Source: Bacteroidota bacterium
GTDB taxonomy: Bacteria; Bacteroidota; Bacteroidia; Bacteroidales; UBA10428
Assembly (NCBI GenBank): GCA_029268165.1
Contig: JAJUGM010000122.1
Coordinates: forward strand, 1 to 8,783
DNA: 8,783 nucleotides
Direction: 5' to 3'
In this document: piece by piece, positions 6,694-8,783 of the stretch
Position numbering within the stretch: the first letter of the stretch is position 1
Layout: every line of letters starts with the position of its first letter
The notes under the pieces: model-generated
Told to the model about the DNA's origin: nothing
Database searches by the model: none
What the model saw: the letters and a program-made list of their open reading frames with translations, nothing else
Translations under genes and position numbers: made by a program

Positions 6694-7887
6694 ATGTTTT
6701 GTAGAAATCTATTTGTCAAAATATTCATGTTTTTTATGCTGCTATCGTACACTTGTTTGGGGCAGCAGGCTAATGTCAATCTTGATTATAATCCTCAGAA
6801 AAATACTGAGGGATTAATTCCGTTTAGTGCTCCATTGAATTCACCTGAAGTGCATGACGATCATACAGTTACTTTTCGTGTAAAAGCTCCTAAAGCTCAG
6901 GAAGTAAAGTTAGCAGGAGTAGCAATACTTACTGCTCTTGGAAGAGGCAACGAACAAATACCTTTTACAAAAGGTGAAGATGGCATATGGACATTAACAA
7001 TAGGTCCACTTAAACCTGATATATATGCCTACTACATTAATATTGACGGTGTACAAACAACGGACCCGTCAAACACATATGCAGCTTTTACAGCTATGCC
7101 ACCTTATAGTGAATTGATTATTCATGGTAGTGAGCCTGCATATTACGATGCTAAAAATGTGGCACATGGAACAGTAACCCGTCATATTTATCACTCTAAT
7201 GTTACAAATGGTGAACGTGAGCTTTATGTTTATCTCCCGCCAGGATACTCTCAAAAGAAAAAATATCCAGTATTGTATCTTTTAGGAGGAAGCGGAGAAC
7301 TTCCATCCAATTGGGTTTACAATGGAAGAGTTAATTTTATAATGGATAATTTATTGGCTAAGGGAAAAGCTGTTCCCATGATAATAGTTATTCCAAATAA
7401 TCAGGTTATTCATCGTAATCATCCAAAGCATGCGGAACTTACCTTTGATCTTTTTGAAAAGGAACTACGGAATCATGTAATTCCTTTAATTGATGAAAAT
7501 TATAGTACAATTAAAAGTCCTAAAGGGCGTGCATTATCTGGTTTATCAATGGGAGGAAGACACACTATGTACATTGGTTTTCGATCACTCGATCTGTTTG
7601 CCAATTTCGGTATCCTTAGTGCTGGTGATGTTAATGCAGAGACAACGTTATCGCAATTTTTAAATGACCCGAAAGTAAATGATAAGGTTGATTATTTATT
7701 TGTAGGTCAAGGAACAGAAGAAGCAAATGTTTTTATGGGAAAACGTTGTATTGCATTACACGAGGCCTTGACAAAACACAATATTGAACACGAATATTAT
7801 GTAGGAGGACATGGGGGACATGACTGGGCTACATGGCGTCATTTATTGTATTATAGATTTCTTCCTAATCTGTGGCAAAAAAAATAA
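6694..7887 (+). CDS. CE1 esterase D: divergent secreted CBM48-like domain + esterase
   Basis: 397-residue exported esterase, 13 bp downstream of esterase C. The signal peptide (MFCRNLFVK, then a hydrophobic core ending C-L-G) is followed by Q24-Q25; an internal ATG at codon 12 is less likely because it drops the basic n-region. It lacks the EDFKPS lead-in of A, B and C. Its N-terminal domain (about 55-135, HTVTFRVKAPKA to DGVQTTDPSN) looks like the more widespread esterase-associated CBM48/E-set domain. The hydrolase domain (about 155-395) has nucleophile S285 in GLSMGG and H376 in GGHDWATW, closer to the classical CE1 GHD motif than the AHE of the others, with E343 (GTEE) at the acid position. 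The oxyanion segment reads YLLGGSGELPSNW, with Gly where the others have His. Likely acetyl or feruloyl esterase with specificity distinct from A-C. Confidence 0.88.
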   Translation: MFCRNLFVKIFMFFMLLSYTCLGQQANVNLDYNPQKNTEGLIPFSAPLNSPEVHDDHTVTFRVKAPKAQEVKLAGVAILTALGRGNEQIPFTKGEDGIWTLTIGPLKPDIYAYYINIDGVQTTDPSNTYAAFTAMPPYSELIIHGSEPAYYDAKNVAHGTVTRHIYHSNVTNGERELYVYLPPGYSQKKKYPVLYLLGGSGELPSNWVYNGRVNFIMDNLLAKGKAVPMIIVIPNNQVIHRNHPKHAELTFDLFEKELRNHVIPLIDENYSTIKSPKGRALSGLSMGGRHTMYIGFRSLDLFANFGILSAGDVNAETTLSQFLNDPKVNDKVDYLFVGQGTEEANVFMGKRCIALHEALTKHNIEHEYYVGGHGGHDWATWRHLLYYRFLPNLWQKK

Positions 7888-7903
7888 TAACATTCCAATG
7901 TTT

Positions 7904-8783
7904 ATGAAAAGATTAAATATTCTTGTATTTTCCTTACTTATATTTGGAAATTTTTCATGTAAGAAACAAATTTCAGAACTGGTTGAGGTTGAAGGGGGAC
8001 TGATAAGGGGTACTATTTATAAAGACTTGTTGGTATTCAAAGGTGTACCTTTTGCTGCACCCCCTGTTGGAGAATTACGTTGGAAAGCACCACAACCAGT
8101 AGAAAAGTGGGAAGGAGTAAGGCAAGCGACCGAATTTGCTCCTGCGCCAATACAGGGCGGAAATCCTGCTTCAGGAAAAAGTGAAGATTGCCTGTATTTA
8201 AACATTTGGACTCCTGCCAAGTATGTTAATGAAAAATTACCTGTCTTAGTTTGGATTTACGGCGGAGGCTTTAGTTTTGGTTCAAACTCTGATCCTCTTT
8301 CTAATGGAGAGCATTTAGCACGAAAAGGAGTTGTTGTTGTAAGTATTGCCTACCGTGTTGGACCACTTGGTTTCCTTGCGCATCCTCAATTAAGTGCAGA
8401 GAATCCTAATCATGTTTCGGGAAATTATGGTTTACTCGACCAAATTGCGGCACTTCAATGGATAAAAAGAAATATTGCTGCTTTTGGAGGAGATCCTAAT
8501 AAGGTAACAATTTTTGGTGAATCAGCAGGAGCTATATCTGTAAGTATGCTTTGTGCTTCACCACTGGCTAAGGGCTTATTTCATGGAGCTATTTCACAAA
8601 GCGGAGGTTCTTTTGGCCCATCCCGTCCTACTACTTATCCTGGAGAAAACATGAAAACTTTAAAGCAAGCTGAAAAAGAAGGAGAGTTTTATTTGCAGAA
8701 AGCAGGAGTGTCATCAATAGCCGAATTACGAAAAATAGATGCTGAAAAGCTTCCAGGAGGATGGGGAATGGGTAGTGCATGGC
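7904..8783 (+). CDS. Type-B carboxylesterase, probable lipoprotein (3' end outside window)
   Basis: An open frame of 293 codons runs off the right edge. Start 7904 (MKRLN) is chosen over the in-frame ATG two codons upstream (7898) because it gives the usual basic n-region. The hydrophobic core ends GNFSC19-KK: a plausible though relaxed lipobox, suggesting a lipoprotein; Lys after Cys does not resemble a surface-export signal. The sequence follows the carboxylesterase/para-nitrobenzyl-esterase family: FKGVPFAAPPVGELRW, EDCLYLNIWTP (C96), oxyanion loop GGGF (G120-G122), VSIAYRVGPLGFL, and nucleophile S207 in FGESAGA. The catalytic acid and His are beyond the window. It begins 16 bp after esterase D, so it is probably in the same transcript. 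It would hydrolyse carboxylic esters, perhaps acyl or feruloyl groups on released oligosaccharides; the substrate is not shown by the sequence. Confidence 0.9.
   Translation, partial: MKRLNILVFSLLIFGNFSCKKQISELVEVEGGLIRGTIYKDLLVFKGVPFAAPPVGELRWKAPQPVEKWEGVRQATEFAPAPIQGGNPASGKSEDCLYLNIWTPAKYVNEKLPVLVWIYGGGFSFGSNSDPLSNGEHLARKGVVVVSIAYRVGPLGFLAHPQLSAENPNHVSGNYGLLDQIAALQWIKRNIAAFGGDPNKVTIFGESAGAISVSMLCASPLAKGLFHGAISQSGGSFGPSRPTTYPGENMKTLKQAEKEGEFYLQKAGVSSIAELRKIDAEKLPGGWGMGSAW

Noticed and set aside
8017..8220. 67-codon minus-strand open frame opposite the carboxylesterase
   Set aside because: The plus strand here encodes the conserved EDCLYLN and PPVGELRW motifs; the antisense frame has no support.

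Overview
The window is part of a plant cell-wall (xylan-type) degradation gene cluster from a member of the Bacteroidota, probably Bacteroidales-like. Four things support this: the A/T-rich leaders without clear Shine-Dalgarno sequences, the GH31/CE1/GH3 gene mix, the CBM48-like plus CE1 esterase architecture common in this phylum, and five secreted proteins whose predicted signal-peptidase I site is followed directly by Gln. Genus cannot be decided from the sequence. No SusC/SusD pair or regulator is visible, so this is an interior piece of a larger locus.

Layout, all genes on the + strand: (1) the last ~85 codons of a GH31 glycosidase (2-259); (2) CE1 esterase A (316-1491), followed at once by a perfect 11-bp-stem intrinsic terminator (1492-1517); (3) CE1 esterase B (1568-2728); (4) a 184-bp intergenic stretch with a CTCTGTG/CACAGAG palindromic repeat (2784-2889); (5) a large GH3 beta-xylosidase-type enzyme with a PA14 insertion (2913-5504); (6) CE1 esterase C (5517-6680); (7) a more divergent CE1 esterase D (6694-7887); (8) the first ~293 codons of a type-B carboxylesterase lipoprotein (7904 to the window end). 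Genes 5 to 8 are 12-16 bp apart and look like one transcript. The terminator and the repeat divide the upstream part into possible sub-units. No gene-free stretch exceeds 300 bases.

Likely joint function (inference): the CE1 enzymes and the type-B esterase remove acetyl, feruloyl or related ester groups from decorated xylan or xylo-oligosaccharides. The GH3 enzyme trims xylose (or a related sugar) from non-reducing ends, and the GH31 enzyme removes alpha-linked xylose or glucose. All complete products carry export signals, so the work is periplasmic or at the envelope.

The most notable points are the four tandem CE1 paralogs with divergent active-site loops, a Glu in all four where the classical CE1 triad has Asp, a Pro/Trp-rich loop unique to esterase A, and strict agreement with the Bacteroidetes 'Q-rule' at the signal cleavage sites. 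I see no clearly new system. This looks like a known type of locus with unusual esterase redundancy.
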